Source of the DNA: Calonectria ilicicola
Taxonomy: Eukaryota; Ascomycota; Sordariomycetes; Hypocreales; Nectriaceae
NCBI GenBank assembly: GCA_020809705.1
Contig: CP085830.1
Coordinates: 1,302,001 to 1,366,000, forward strand
Direction: 5' to 3'
Length of the DNA stretch: 64,000 nucleotides
The stretch's first letter is position 1. Each line of letters begins with the position of its first letter. The position numbers and the translations under genes are program-made. Of this stretch, positions 33,338 to 44,436 are shown piece after piece. The notes below the pieces were generated by a model, which searched no databases, was not told where the DNA came from, and saw nothing but the letters and a program-made list of their open reading frames with translations.

Positions 33338-34582
33338 ATGGGCGAATACGACTACCAGCGACCCCCTCCCGGCGACTACAGCCAGCCCCAGCAGGGCGGC
33401 GGCTCCGCCAGCTCCTACTACAATGACGCTCAGCAGAACCAACCCCCGCCTTACGGTGGCCAGCAGGGTGGTTACCAGCAGGGCGGTTACCAGTCTCAGC
33501 AGGGTGGCTATCCCCAGCAGGGCGGTTACCCCCAGCACCAACAGCAGCAGGGCGGCTACCAGCAGCAGCAACACCAGCAGCACCAGCAGCAAGACTACGG
33601 CCGCCGCGATGACGATCGACGTGGTGATGAATACGGTTACCAGCGCCCTCCTCAGGGTGACTACAACCAGCCCCCGCAGGGAAGCTATGGCCAGGCTCCC
33701 CAGGGCAGCTATGGTCAGGGCAGCCACAACCAGGGCCCCGGGGGTGAGGGTGAAGACGGCGACCGAGGCGTCATGGGTGCTCTAGCCGGTGGCGCCGCCG
33801 GTGCTTTCGGTGGCTCCAAGATCGGAGGCAAGTACACGGGCCACAGCAAGACCAGCGCCCTCGTCGGCGCCCTGGCCGGTGCCTTTGCTGGCCACAAGAT
33901 GCAGGATGCTGCTTCGGACTGGAAGGACGAGCGTGACGAGCGCAAAGAAGAGGAGAAGCGTCGCAAGGAGGACGAGAAGCGATATGAGGAAGGCCGCCGT
34001 CGCAACAGCCGCTCCCGTAGTCGTTCGCGCAGCCGCTCCAGCAGCCGCCACCGCGGCGGAGACCGGCCCCGTGGCGGCCACTACGCCGGCAACTTCACGG
34101 CTTCCTCGCATGATATCCACCTGGACGGTGACGAGCTGCGTGCTGAGTGTGGCCGCGGTGATGGCTCGCGCAACCGCACCAGCATCAACCTGAACAATAT
34201 CCTCTCCAACGACGACGGCCGCTTCCGCTGGTCCTCCGGCGGTGGCGGTGGTGGTGGTCAGCGCACCGTCACTGTGCAGCCCGGCGACACCCTGCGAGGC
34301 ATCGCTGGCCAGGTTGGCACCAGCTTTGAGGAGATTGCCCGCCACAACGGCATCCAGAACCCCGACATGATCTACCCCGGCCAGGTGCTCCAAGTGCCCG
34401 GTGGCGGTGGTCACCACCATGGCGGCGGCGGCTTCTACTCGTCCGCACGACACGTTCGCCTCCGTGATGGCGGCCAGACCCTCGAGGCTGAGCTGCGCCG
34501 AGGGAATGGCGACTGGGTTCGCGCTTCCATCAACCTAGATGAGAAGATTGAGAACAACCACGGCCACCTCCGAGTAGTCTAA
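33338..34582 (+). CDS. CVNH-LysM lectin-like protein with prion-like N-terminus
   Basis: An intronless 414-residue protein without a signal peptide, hence probably intracellular. Residues 1-130 are Gln/Gly/Tyr-rich with repeated QQGGY units. Residues 144-187 form a glycine-zipper hydrophobic segment (GALAGGAAGAFGG, GALAGAFAG). Residues 191-240 are highly charged and then Arg/Ser-rich. Residues 249-299 and 366-413 are the two halves of a cyanovirin-N homology fold (NFTASSHDIHLDGDELRAEC and its partner). They are split by a LysM domain at 310-354 (VQPGDTLRGIAGQVGTS, IYPGQVLQVP). A LysM inserted in a CVNH lectin is known from the rice blast fungus. CVNH binds mannose-type glycans and LysM binds GlcNAc polymers. 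Codon usage is strongly C/G-biased, suggesting high expression. Confidence 0.93.
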   Translation: MGEYDYQRPPPGDYSQPQQGGGSASSYYNDAQQNQPPPYGGQQGGYQQGGYQSQQGGYPQQGGYPQHQQQQGGYQQQQHQQHQQQDYGRRDDDRRGDEYGYQRPPQGDYNQPPQGSYGQAPQGSYGQGSHNQGPGGEGEDGDRGVMGALAGGAAGAFGGSKIGGKYTGHSKTSALVGALAGAFAGHKMQDAASDWKDERDERKEEEKRRKEDEKRYEEGRRRNSRSRSRSRSRSSSRHRGGDRPRGGHYAGNFTASSHDIHLDGDELRAECGRGDGSRNRTSINLNNILSNDDGRFRWSSGGGGGGGQRTVTVQPGDTLRGIAGQVGTSFEEIARHNGIQNPDMIYPGQVLQVPGGGGHHHGGGGFYSSARHVRLRDGGQTLEAELRRGNGDWVRASINLDEKIENNHGHLRVV

Positions 34583-35481
34583 AGGGAAAAGAATAAAAAT
34601 TGTATGAAGGGCATCTTGGCCTTGGAAGGCTCTTTAGTTCGCCTGTAGTTTTTGGCGAGAACTCTTGATTTAGCGTATGAGAAACACTCAAAAAAGATTG
34701 TAATTTTCCCCCCGCCATTTGCTTGATTCCTCTTGTGCAGTGTGATGTGACATCGAGTGTGATAGGAAGTAGATCAGGCAGCCTGCCATTCCTCATCCCT
34801 GCATCTCCCCCCTGCGCCAAGATAACCTTATTAACAACCGCTTATTAGACTCAAAGGTTCTATATTCTGCATTGTTTATTTTAGAAGTTTTAGAATTTGG
34901 TCTTTCTCTTGGCACTCGATTCTGCCTTACTCGTGGATCTGTGTCCCGGGTGGTGACACGCGTACACCCAGGGCGGGTAGGTATCTGCCTACACACGGCG
35001 CTGCTTGGACACCTGGGGCTGTGTGGAAAGTGAACCGTGATGAATTACGTTTCGTTGACTTTTGGCAGTTCTGTGTGGGTTTGAACGAGATTGACGTGTT
35101 GCATGATTCAGACTCCTAGTCCAAATACTTATTCCATGTAACGTCGAACCGATAATACATTCCGCCGAACGAACTCACGAAGAGACCATGCATAGCGTCA
35201 GGGCCTATGCCTCTGAGCTGGAACTGAGGGCAACAAAAATATCCCATCACGAATAGCCGATGGAACTAAATATTTGTTCGACTTCATCGTTCTCTGCATC
35301 CAGCCACAACCAGTCAAGTAGTTCACTATTTCGTGATTGGCTGCATCCATAATTCCGAGTCATCTTGTTAGATATTATTAAGAAGTATCATCTAATGCCC
35401 AAATGCGACTTCATCAAGGCTAGCTATTTACAAACACCATATACACAATGTACATTACGCGAATACGCCTCCTCTAAAGAT
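34583..35481. other. Intergenic region between convergent genes
   Basis: About 0.9 kb between the CVNH-LysM gene (plus) and the methyltransferase gene (minus). No gene is supported. It should contain both 3' untranslated regions. Confidence 0.5.
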
Positions 35482-36717
35482 TTACTCGGGCTTCTGTGCA
35501 TACACTGTCAAACTATAAAAGAGTTAGAATGAAACGAAGACATGACACGAAGTAGCAAATTTGACTCACATTGGCCAGTAGGCGTGAATCGCCGGGTTTT
35601 TAAGGTCCTGTCGGACTTTGATCAGAAAGACGTCCAATTCTTCCTTGCTCCAGCCTAGGACGCGAGTATAGACGGCGGCGCTGAGGGCCTCAAGACCTTG
35701 GCTGATGTTTGCAAGCACCCATGATCCTAGTGAATTTGATTAGCAAATGCGATGATGCAGTTGACAGTGTGCTGATATGCATGCGATCACAGCGTACAAT
35801 AAGTGCAGAAAAATGGCTCGAAAACAAAACGTAAAGGAATGGAGCTTACCAATATCTTTGAGCTTTGGGTCCTTGGGCCAGCGATTTTGTGGCCACTTGT
35901 AGATAGTTTGAGTGACATTGACAAATCCCACAGCTTCAATCTGCTCCTTGTACAGATAGGGTCCGTCAAAAGCTCTGCCAACCATCTTTGTCCCCTCCAA
36001 GAGCTTGGTGACCCACTGGGTAACAGCTAGCTCATCCGTCAAGGTGCCGTCGTCGCTGGCAATGGGGCAAATATCCACCACCTCGAACCACCCTCCCGGG
36101 GCCAGATTGTCGTAGGCTCGCTTGAAGAAGCCAGGCCAGTTGGCAAACGACGCGGTCATCATTCCGCCGTAGATGAAGTCGAACTTGACGTGGAAGGTCC
36201 ATGGCTCCTCCAGGTCGTCGATTTGAAAGGTCAGGTTTGGTGCCACAAGAGTGTTTTGGATGGGGCTCAGGTCAACACCGATGACCTGCGCCTCGGGATG
36301 CTCGTCGGCAAAGTCGGCAGCCCAGAGTCCGGTTCCGGTGCCAACGTCCAGCACGTTGTGTAACTTGTGTCCGTTCTTGCCCGCTGGGCAGAGGTGTAGC
36401 TTATCGTTGAAGGTGATGAGGAACAGGTGGTGCTGCAGATCAAGTCTGTCCTGCTCACGGTCGTCATTGGGCATGAGGTATACGCCGTCCTTGTATGCAT
36501 GATACGAGCGCCCATTTTCCTCGCGGTAGCGAAGGATGCTGCTGCTGATCGACGTGGTTGAGCTGGCAATGCTTTCGCCCAGCGCAGACTCGGCATCGTC
36601 GTCCTGAGCGTCGTCGGCTTCGATGATGGGACCAGTCTCGGCCACTGGCTCTGATTCCGGGGTTGGGGCTGGCGCCGGCGACGGCGACTTGCCTGCCGGT
36701 GACGGAGAAGTGGACAT
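35482..36717 (-). CDS. SAM-dependent methyltransferase, LaeA-like group
   Basis: A class I S-adenosylmethionine-dependent methyltransferase of the fungal LaeA/TAM-like type. Exons are 36717-35850, 35726-35570 and 35512-35482, giving 351 residues. The N-terminus (about 60 residues) is a Pro/Ser/Glu-rich disordered tail. Motif I is LDVGTGTGLWAADFA and the post-I acidic residue is in VIGVDLSPIQ. DFIYGGMMTASFANW and LAPGGWFEVVDI follow at the usual spacing. The C-terminus has the conserved LGWSKEELDVFL, then HAYWP and a terminal YAQKPE split across the last intron. Fungal genomes hold many such paralogues. Only a few regulate secondary metabolism, so the substrate is unknown. Confidence 0.92.
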
Positions 36718-37515
36718 TTTTTTATTTTACGATTTTTGTCAGCCCCATTCAAGACCCGATGATCGACACTGTGGATAGAAGCAAGCGATTCTATTTAGTG
36801 GGAGCGGTTTATGTCGCAGTTGTGAGGAGGGAGATCCCGGGTAGCTGGCGCTCACGCCACGTTGCGAGCGGGGTTGGAGAACCCTTGGGCATGATCCTTT
36901 ACCAAGAAGTGGCTGGTTAGGGAAGGCAATTCGTGTTAGTGTCTTGTCATTGGTTGATTGAACCTGGTCGACGAACTCAGACTCTTGGCGGGTCGACTTT
37001 ACCCACTTTGGCAGAGTTTGGGAAGGCCTTGTGAGCTGTCTTTCTGGTGGTGATGATTCGAGTTGTCAGACTATTCGACAGCAATTGAGAATGAAACTAA
37101 TTTATAAATTTAAATTAATCGATCAATAAAATTAGTTTTTGTAACCATTGGTGGCGATTTGGGAGGCAGACGTCAGGAACATAGATCGGATTTTGTGGTT
37201 CGGGCGATTGGGGCTACGAAAGGTGCACTAGATTTGAGAAGCAGTTGTCTGCCGGACAATTTTCTGCCAATTCTGAAGACTAAATAATATTCACTATAAA
37301 CATTCTTTATCTGTATTTATATAAGGCCTTTCGCCACCCAGGATTGTGCTGTACGGTAGGGTATTGCATTCTCATACCTAGTCCTCCGATGTCAATGACC
37401 TCCGCCAGTATTTCCTTCCGCCTAGATAATTGATTGGAGATTCCTGATAATTAAATGCCTTCCACAAAAAAAAAAAACAACAACAGCAAGCTGAATTTTG
37501 CGCAGCATGTTCAGC
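36718..37515. other. Intergenic region with AT-rich hairpin
   Basis: About 0.8 kb with no gene. A perfect 10-bp inverted repeat, AAACTAATTT (37094-37103) and AAATTAGTTT (37129-37138), encloses an AT-rich loop. An A-tract lies at 37466-37477 near the 3' end of the NLR-like gene. Confidence 0.5.
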
Positions 37516-40266
37516 TCAAGCTGATGACTCCGCCTCCATTAATCCTTCGATATTTCGACCTCGGGCTTCCATAACCTGAGCGAGACACCTCATACTGTCT
37601 TCTGTGTCACGGTGATCATTTCCTAATGTCCTCTTTCGACCTTCGTATGCCTCAGCAAACAGCCTTTCTGCTTCACTAAGCTGGCCCTTGCCGGCGTGTA
37701 TAGTTGCCAGAAGATGCATTGACTCCAATGTATCCATGTTGTTCATCTCCAATACATTCTCTCTGGCGTCCAGCGTTTCGGTAGCAAACTTTTCTGCCTT
37801 GTCCAGTTGATCTTTTTCGTTGTAAGTCAATGCAAGGCCGTGCATGGTAAGTAAGGTATGTGGGTGATAAGCTCCCAATACGGTCTTTCTCGCCTCCAAT
37901 GCCTCGGTGAACAATTTTTCTGCCTCGTGAAATTGCCGCTCATTCAAATTCATGACTGCCAGTTCGTGCAAAACATTTAGCGTGAAAGGGTGGTCAGCTC
38001 CAATGATCTGTTTCGCGTTCTTGGAACATTTGTCGTGCAATTTCTTTGCTTTGTCGAATTGGCCTTGTTGTGAATATGACCCTGCAAGACTGGACGTGAA
38101 AATTAGTGTGACAGGGTCGTTGGGTCCTAGTTTTCTTTTTGCGGCCTTGTACATTCGTTCTTTGGCCATCAATTCTGCCGAAACCTCTGCTGTTTCCTGT
38201 GTGTCTGCATGGCGTTTTCTTGGGGCGTTCTTTATCGCCTCAAGTATATCCTTCGCCCATCTCTCTGCTTCGTCTAGTCGGTTCTGTTTCAAGTATGTGA
38301 ATGAAAGGCCTCTCAGACTGTCCAAGGTTTTCTCGTTGTCCCGTCCGAGTTTCCTCTGTCGTATAAGGACTGCTTTCTTGAGCATTTTCTGAGCAATGTG
38401 GTATGCTCCTTGATGCAAAGCATAGCTTCCTCCCTTGTGTACAAGAGTAGCTAGCTCTATGAGGACATTTTTGTTCAGGTTGTATTTTAGCGCTGCTTCA
38501 GTATGAGGAAGGAGCTCTAAGCATTTTGCCCAGTCCTTATCCTGCGGCATGGGAAAGAAGTTGGCCAGTAGTTTGATATATTGTTCTTGGAACTCATCGC
38601 GTAAAGAATTGACGTCGAGCCACATTCTTGTCGATAATCGTACGAGGCTGTGTAGGCCAAATAGCTTTCCTCCGTCGTCTATCGTGACGAGTAAATAGTC
38701 GGTCAAAATCGAAATATCGTCACGGAAGGTGATGCTCGTTATATCACCCTTACTCCGGCTGCTCCGATTACTTCGGCTGCTTCGACTGCCTCGACTGACG
38801 CGACTGCCCCTATCGCCCTTATCTTGATCATCTCGATCACCCCGATCACTTCGTTCGTCCTGATCAATTCGGCGTATCTTCCTCCGTCTTTTTGAACGCT
38901 TCTTCTCCCCACTTTTTTCCTTGGGGTTTGGATGTCCCAAGGTTGCAGAACGTCCCTTCAAACCCCCTAGAAATGACCAGTCGTCGTCATCGTCGTCGTC
39001 GTCGTCTGAGACGTTGGGAGTCGCAGTTCTTGATTCGATTTTTGATTCGATTCTTGGTTTTATTTCCTTGCGTTCGTCTTTGGGTGGAGCGGCCGTATCA
39101 TTTCTTGAGAGTTCAAGAAGCCACCTAGGGATCTCCTGCGGGTTAAAAAAGCTCATCAGCGAAAGCAATTTCGCTGCTGAGGGTCTCCTTTGACGAATGT
39201 AGTCAAAGGACAGTTGCCAGGTCCCAAGAACTGCACTTGATACACCAACCTCCCCACTTATATCATCAATCTCACAGTTGAGAAGCCTCTCTCTCTCGCC
39301 CTCGAATTTTTTAAACTCGCTAACATATGTCTCCAGTGAGATCTTTCGCTTCCGGGTTTGTATATATGCGGCAGCTTGGCTGATGGCGAGCGGGAAATGG
39401 TCAAGGGTGCGCACCAGCTCTTGGGCGGTTTTAGAATTTGGGAGCGATCCAAGCCTATTTTCTAGGAGCTTGATGGCCTCGGTATCTTGCATAGGACCGA
39501 TATGAATCACGGCTTGGTTCTCGCCTGTGACTCTGAAACCTATGTCCCGAGAACATGTCGTGACGAGGATAGATCCATTTCGACTCTGAGGTAAGTAGGC
39601 CAGCAAGGACGGTTTATGTTGGTCATCGAGCAGAATATCGGGATCATCGCAGCTATCCAGGATCATACACCATTCTCCCCAATCTTCGTCGCAAAGTTTG
39701 TTGTAGACCAGCTGCATAACATCTGTATTTGGCTGGTCTCTATCAGGGATTCTGAGAGAATCTGCAATACCTTTAAAACTTTGCATGACTCGTGGCATAC
39801 TGCTTGCATGAACCCAGAAGATCCACTTTGGTTGCTTTGTAGTGGAGGTCCCCTGTTTTAACTTGTGGGCAAATTCGATGGCAAGCTGTGACTTGCTGAT
39901 CACTGATTAATAATAGAGTCGAGGTGGTGTGATGGCCAACGACTTACCCAACCCCGCCGAGGCCGATGAGAGCTGCCCGCCCGCCCGGTTGGGCACACAA
40001 CTTGTCAATCCTTTTGAGAATGTCACCGCGAGGGACAAACTTTGGGTCCCGACAAAAGGGAATGACGCTAGAAGACGGGTCGGGGGGGTTATTTGGCCGT
40101 TCTACAACGACGCTGATGTTAGCGGGCCTATAACAGTCGGGTACTGTTGGGACATACCAGGTGGAAGATGCACATGGTGGTGGATATCCAAGTTTCCATT
40201 AGGGACAAGGTCGCCAGCCACGATATCGCGTCCACTAACAGGTTCGTCGAGGGCGATATTGTCCAT
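37516..40266 (-). CDS. NB-ARC/TPR NLR-like protein
   Basis: A STAND-type NTPase of the fungal NLR-like repertoire. Exons are 40266-40158, 40101-39948 and 39895-37516, giving 880 residues. The second intron splits the P-loop GLGGVGKS (about residues 81-88). Later features are a Walker B-like CMILDSCDD, a GSILVTTCSRD sensor-type motif and HFPLAISQAAAYI. A long insert follows with a run of nine Asp and an Arg/Asp/Ser-rich low-complexity stretch. The C-terminal 350 residues carry kinesin-light-chain-type TPRs (LGRDNEKTLDSL, LGAYHPHTLLTM, LGNDHRDTEDSM). No large N-terminal effector domain exists. Only about 36 residues, rich in Asn, Gly and His, precede the PFCRDPKFVPRGDIL segment. Roles of such proteins in nonself recognition are known only for a few members. 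Confidence 0.9.
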
Positions 40267-42304
40267 GGTGGAGCTATATTGATGACGGTGCTAATTATGG
40301 CCTTGATTGTTGTAAAAATAGAAAACAAAAACATAGATAAAAAAAATGAAAACACCTCAAATGCAGCCTCATGTGGCTGAGTTGGGCTCGGTACTTTTAC
40401 TAGGCAGATCCACCAATTCGAGCCCAAGCCAACCAGACGCTAGTATTATACCTGTCCAATTACCATGTTTTTAACATTGCCACGACAACCTCGATCAGAA
40501 TGGAATAATATTTTGCAATAATCTCATGGCGCAATTAATAGAGTAAAACTGTATGATCCTTACCACAAAATATATGTTTTGCATTTCCAGCCCCCCAAAA
40601 AGGCTCAGATTAGAATCTACCACTTCTCGTTTGCAATCAGAATAGTCTAACATTTAAGACTCTACACAATCGTATCCAACCACGAATGTCCTTAAATGAC
40701 GTACCCATCACGATTCTCAACTTGCGCGTGTCAATGTGAAAGCTTCGGTTCGTGAGAAAGCAAAAGCTGGGCATCGTGGTGAGAGTGGCTAGATCGTTGA
40801 AAGAATGTTATAAGGCACGCACACGACACGCAATGCGGTTGGCTGAGACCAAGCTGAAAGCAAATGTCATTGTCGAGATTAAGTGGCTCTATTCCAAAGT
40901 TGTTAGGAAAGAATTACCAGAAGCTACCGCCTATATTTCTATGAGGCACCGACTGTTGGCAGAGCTTATACAACGGTGGCGCGTGGCTTTTAATATGCTG
41001 CACCAATGTACAACGCTGTCAAGTTCCAAAAGTGCTTTGCAGCTCTCTCGCTAGGACTCACGGCTAAACAGCTCAGAAACTCGTGGGATGGCTTCAAAAA
41101 ACCAACCATTTCATGACAGCAGCGCCAGGACAAAAAGAATTGACCCTTGCTAGATGCGGTCCCACTGAGCAGGGAAAGCATCTCAGTTCATGACTCCGAG
41201 ACTCCGTTTCAAATCAAGCCCAACCTGAAGGCACTAGCATATGATCATTATTTGCACATCAAAGAAATTGGTAGATAATTTGTGAGATTGACGCGAAACG
41301 GATTATCCAAAGGGATTGACAAATTAGGTTACATCGTCCCCACTGGGTCCTCCTCATGGTGAATAGGGTAAGTTCGTACAAAAAGACGCTAAGATCCAGT
41401 GCGCAAAGAGTGCGATGCAATATAGAGCCACAAGCACTCGAGAGGTCAGGTAAGGATAATAAATAATCTCTTGGTTGATAGAAGCGACTTTACAGAACAA
41501 GCCTTGTGCTGCATTAGACCTTGATGTCTAGGAATGAAACCAAACGATTGATGAGTGGTGGGGTCAAGCAGATCACGGATGTTAAACGGATGTTGATCGG
41601 ACGATCTAGTCTGGGATATTGATTTTCACTATTTAGATACATGAATGCATAGTTTAAACAAATATAATGCGCTTTTATTATGCTATCGAATTCGGAATAT
41701 GGATCTTGAGAAAGTCGCATCGCTATTCGGTGAGAGCGATTTATCAACATTCTTCCTCCGACCAGCTCAGCAAGCCGCCATGTCCCATACCAGCTAACTC
41801 AAAAAGGGCTGCGGGGCCTCGACTGGTCCTGATTCAGGACTGTCGACCTCTCGCTTCGTACCGCCTTGGCATTCTAGGCCCCATCCAGTGATTGCCCACT
41901 GGCTTACGACCGCTTTACAAGGTGAGTTCGCGAAGGGTTCAGCCAAAAAAAAAATATCCAACTAGGCCTAGACTCTAGGGTCTTGGGCCACTGACGCAGC
42001 CAAAAGCTGGGCAAGGGTCCAGGCGGAGACAAGCTAGCACAGGCCAGGCATTCCACCCGGCTCACCCGTCAACAGAAGCAAAGATGGGCCCATTTTATTG
42101 TCGCTTCTTGCTTCAGCTCCCGGAGCTATTGGGTGATAGTGTGATATCTCACATAGTGGCTGAACCGTAATGCTTGGCTGGATACGTGGACGGAGATGGA
42201 GAACGTCTATTAGCATTTAAATAGCCATGTTCTGCCCTCCCAAAATGCGAATGTGTTCTTGACACAATCAATTCATCACCACCTAGCTTGAAGCTCCAGC
42301 CGCG
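40267..42304. other. Intergenic region between divergent genes
   Basis: About 2 kb. A plus-strand ORF at 40752-41054 (100 residues, basic, helical in character) has no recognised domain and no supporting context. Other ORFs are shorter and overlap on both strands. The region should hold the promoters of the NLR-like gene (minus) and the oxidoreductase gene (plus). Confidence 0.45.
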
Positions 42305-44169
42305 ATGGCTCCCACCAACAAAGCCCAAGCGGCGAAAAAGGACGAGTCCTCCGACAGCCCAGAGATTAAACAGGCCAAGGAAGATTATAAAAAGGTGCAA
42401 GACAAACCGGGCAACTTTTTCAAGAAGGCTCTAGTCAGTACTGTCGGTGTTCTCTTTACGGGAGCTGCCCTTGTTTTGGGTAGGGATAAGCCTGACCAGC
42501 TCGTGGTCACATCATCACAACACTTCAAAGACTGTCTGAACAATGTTTGCGGAGGAGTCAAGGATTGCGTCAAATATCCGAGCACCGATGATTTTTCCGC
42601 CTGGTCAAAACCTTACAATAGGGCTTATCCATTTGTGCCCGTCGCCGTTGTTCGACCTCGAGACGCAAAAGACGTTTCGGGTTTCGTCCAGTGCGCTGCC
42701 CAGAATAACGTCAAGGTTCAGGCCAAGTCAGGGGGCCACTCATTTGCGTAAGTCAGCCAATCCCTGTTGTCCAATTGACCTCACTAACGAAATGCTAGCA
42801 ATTTTGGTAAGCACGACGACCCGTCGTATCCAACACAGTCCGCTGAATAACTTGACTAACAATGCATTCTTTTCTTGCTTCCAGGACTTGGAGGAGAAGA
42901 TGGAAGTCTGTCCATTGATCTGCGACATTTAGCATACGCTTATTTCGACAAAAATGACGAGACCTTGGCCAGAATCGGTGGCGGCAGCAAACTTGGACTC
43001 ATTGACGAAATAATCTCCAAGAATAAAAGGGTATTCCCTCATGGTGTGTGCCCGGGTGTTGGTATTGGAGGGCACGCTACAATTGTGAGTTGCACACATC
43101 CTCAAGAAGATCGGCTTGGGTGCATTCAAGTGCTAATCCAATAATATAGGGTGGCCTCGGCCCTTTATCACGACAATACGGTGCTACTCTTGACAATATT
43201 GTAGAAGCTCAAGTCGTTGTCGCAAATGGTAGCATCGTGAGAGCAAGCAAGAAGGAGCATTCAGACCTATTTTTCGTGAGTACACACGCGGCTTTTCAGC
43301 TACCACTATGTTTTTCTAACAGTCTCGCGCTGCGTTGATAGGCAATTAGAGGTGCAGGAGCTAGTTTCGGCATCGTCACGGAATTCGTCGTGAAAACTTA
43401 CGATGTACCTAAAAATGTCCTCTACTTTACAAGCGAAATCTCATCCAGCAACTTGAATAAAATCATAGATCAATTCCTACAGTACCAAGAACTCATCGCT
43501 GAAAAAAATCTGGATCGCCGATTTGCTTGTGAGTTTTATTTCAACCCTGGTGGAACAAAGGTTACCGCAACATGGTACGGAACCCAGGAAGAATGGGATA
43601 AAACAGGGATCCAAAAAAGGATTCCTGGTCTCGAGAGGGTTGCAACCGGCCTTGTTGCAAGTATTGCCAAGCAAATCGAGAACATGGGGATGGTTCTCTC
43701 GGATGCTTCAACAGAGTTTTACTCTCGCAGCCTTGGACTCACAGCCGGTGACAAACTCGACGCTGTGGACACAACAAAGCTGGTGAAGTCGATCTACAAA
43801 TACAACAAAGCAAGTGCCGAAAAATGGTTCGTCATTTTCGACGCTACTGGTGGCATGGTGGCTGAGCCTCCCATGGATTCGACTGCATATGCCCATCGCG
43901 ACAAGGTCATGTTTTACCAGTCATACGCCCTGAACCCAGTCTCACCTTTGACCAAATTCGACAAGATTTTCCTCAACAACATTCATGAGATCGTTTTGGA
44001 AGCAACACCAAAAGGACCTCACACCACTTACCCAGGATATGTTGATCTTGAATTGAAGGATGCTCAGAAAATCTACTGGGGGCCCAACTTGCCACGGCTC
44101 CAAAAGATTAAAACCGCCTGGGATCCCATGGATGTCTTCCATAACCCCCAAAGCGTTCAGCCATTATAG
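42305..44169 (+). CDS. FAD-linked oxidoreductase, bicovalent flavin type
   Basis: A PCMH-type, berberine-bridge-like flavoprotein oxidase of 534 residues. Exons are 42305-42747, an 8-nt micro-exon at 42799-42806, 42885-43084, 43150-43275 and 43342-44169. Residues 37-58 form a hydrophobic segment after a hydrophilic start, more like a membrane anchor than a cleaved signal. KSGGHSFANFG contains the His expected to bind the flavin 8-alpha carbon, and GVCPGVGIGGH contains the Cys for the second covalent bond. RGAGASFGIVTEF is the conserved FAD-domain end. The C-terminus WGPNLPRLQKIKTAWDP ends in the usual DVFHNPQSV. Relatives oxidise oligosaccharides or secondary metabolites. The substrate here is unknown. 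Confidence 0.93.
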
Positions 44170-44436
44170 AGTACATGTGGCTAGCGGACTATCCTATTAG
44201 GAGATGGGTTCGCTTGTCGTATATAGCGTATACAATATTGTCTATTCTTGCTTGAATCGATCACTAAAAACCACTGGAAGTCCGAAAGTGTTGCTGTATT
44301 GTTGCTGATGACCGTTTGTCCCAACTGATCCCTGGTACATTGGGTCTTTGCGTGCGGCACGTGCTTGTTAATAATGGGTGTTTTCCGCTTCGGATTTCAC
44401 TCCTGCATCAATCCGGAACCTTCCTCTCGATTAACC

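Noticed and set aside
33715..34453. Long minus-strand ORFs (96 and 223 codons) opposite the CVNH-LysM gene
   Set aside because: They are GC-rich shadows of the plus-strand gene, rich in Ala, Val, Thr and Ser, with no domain.
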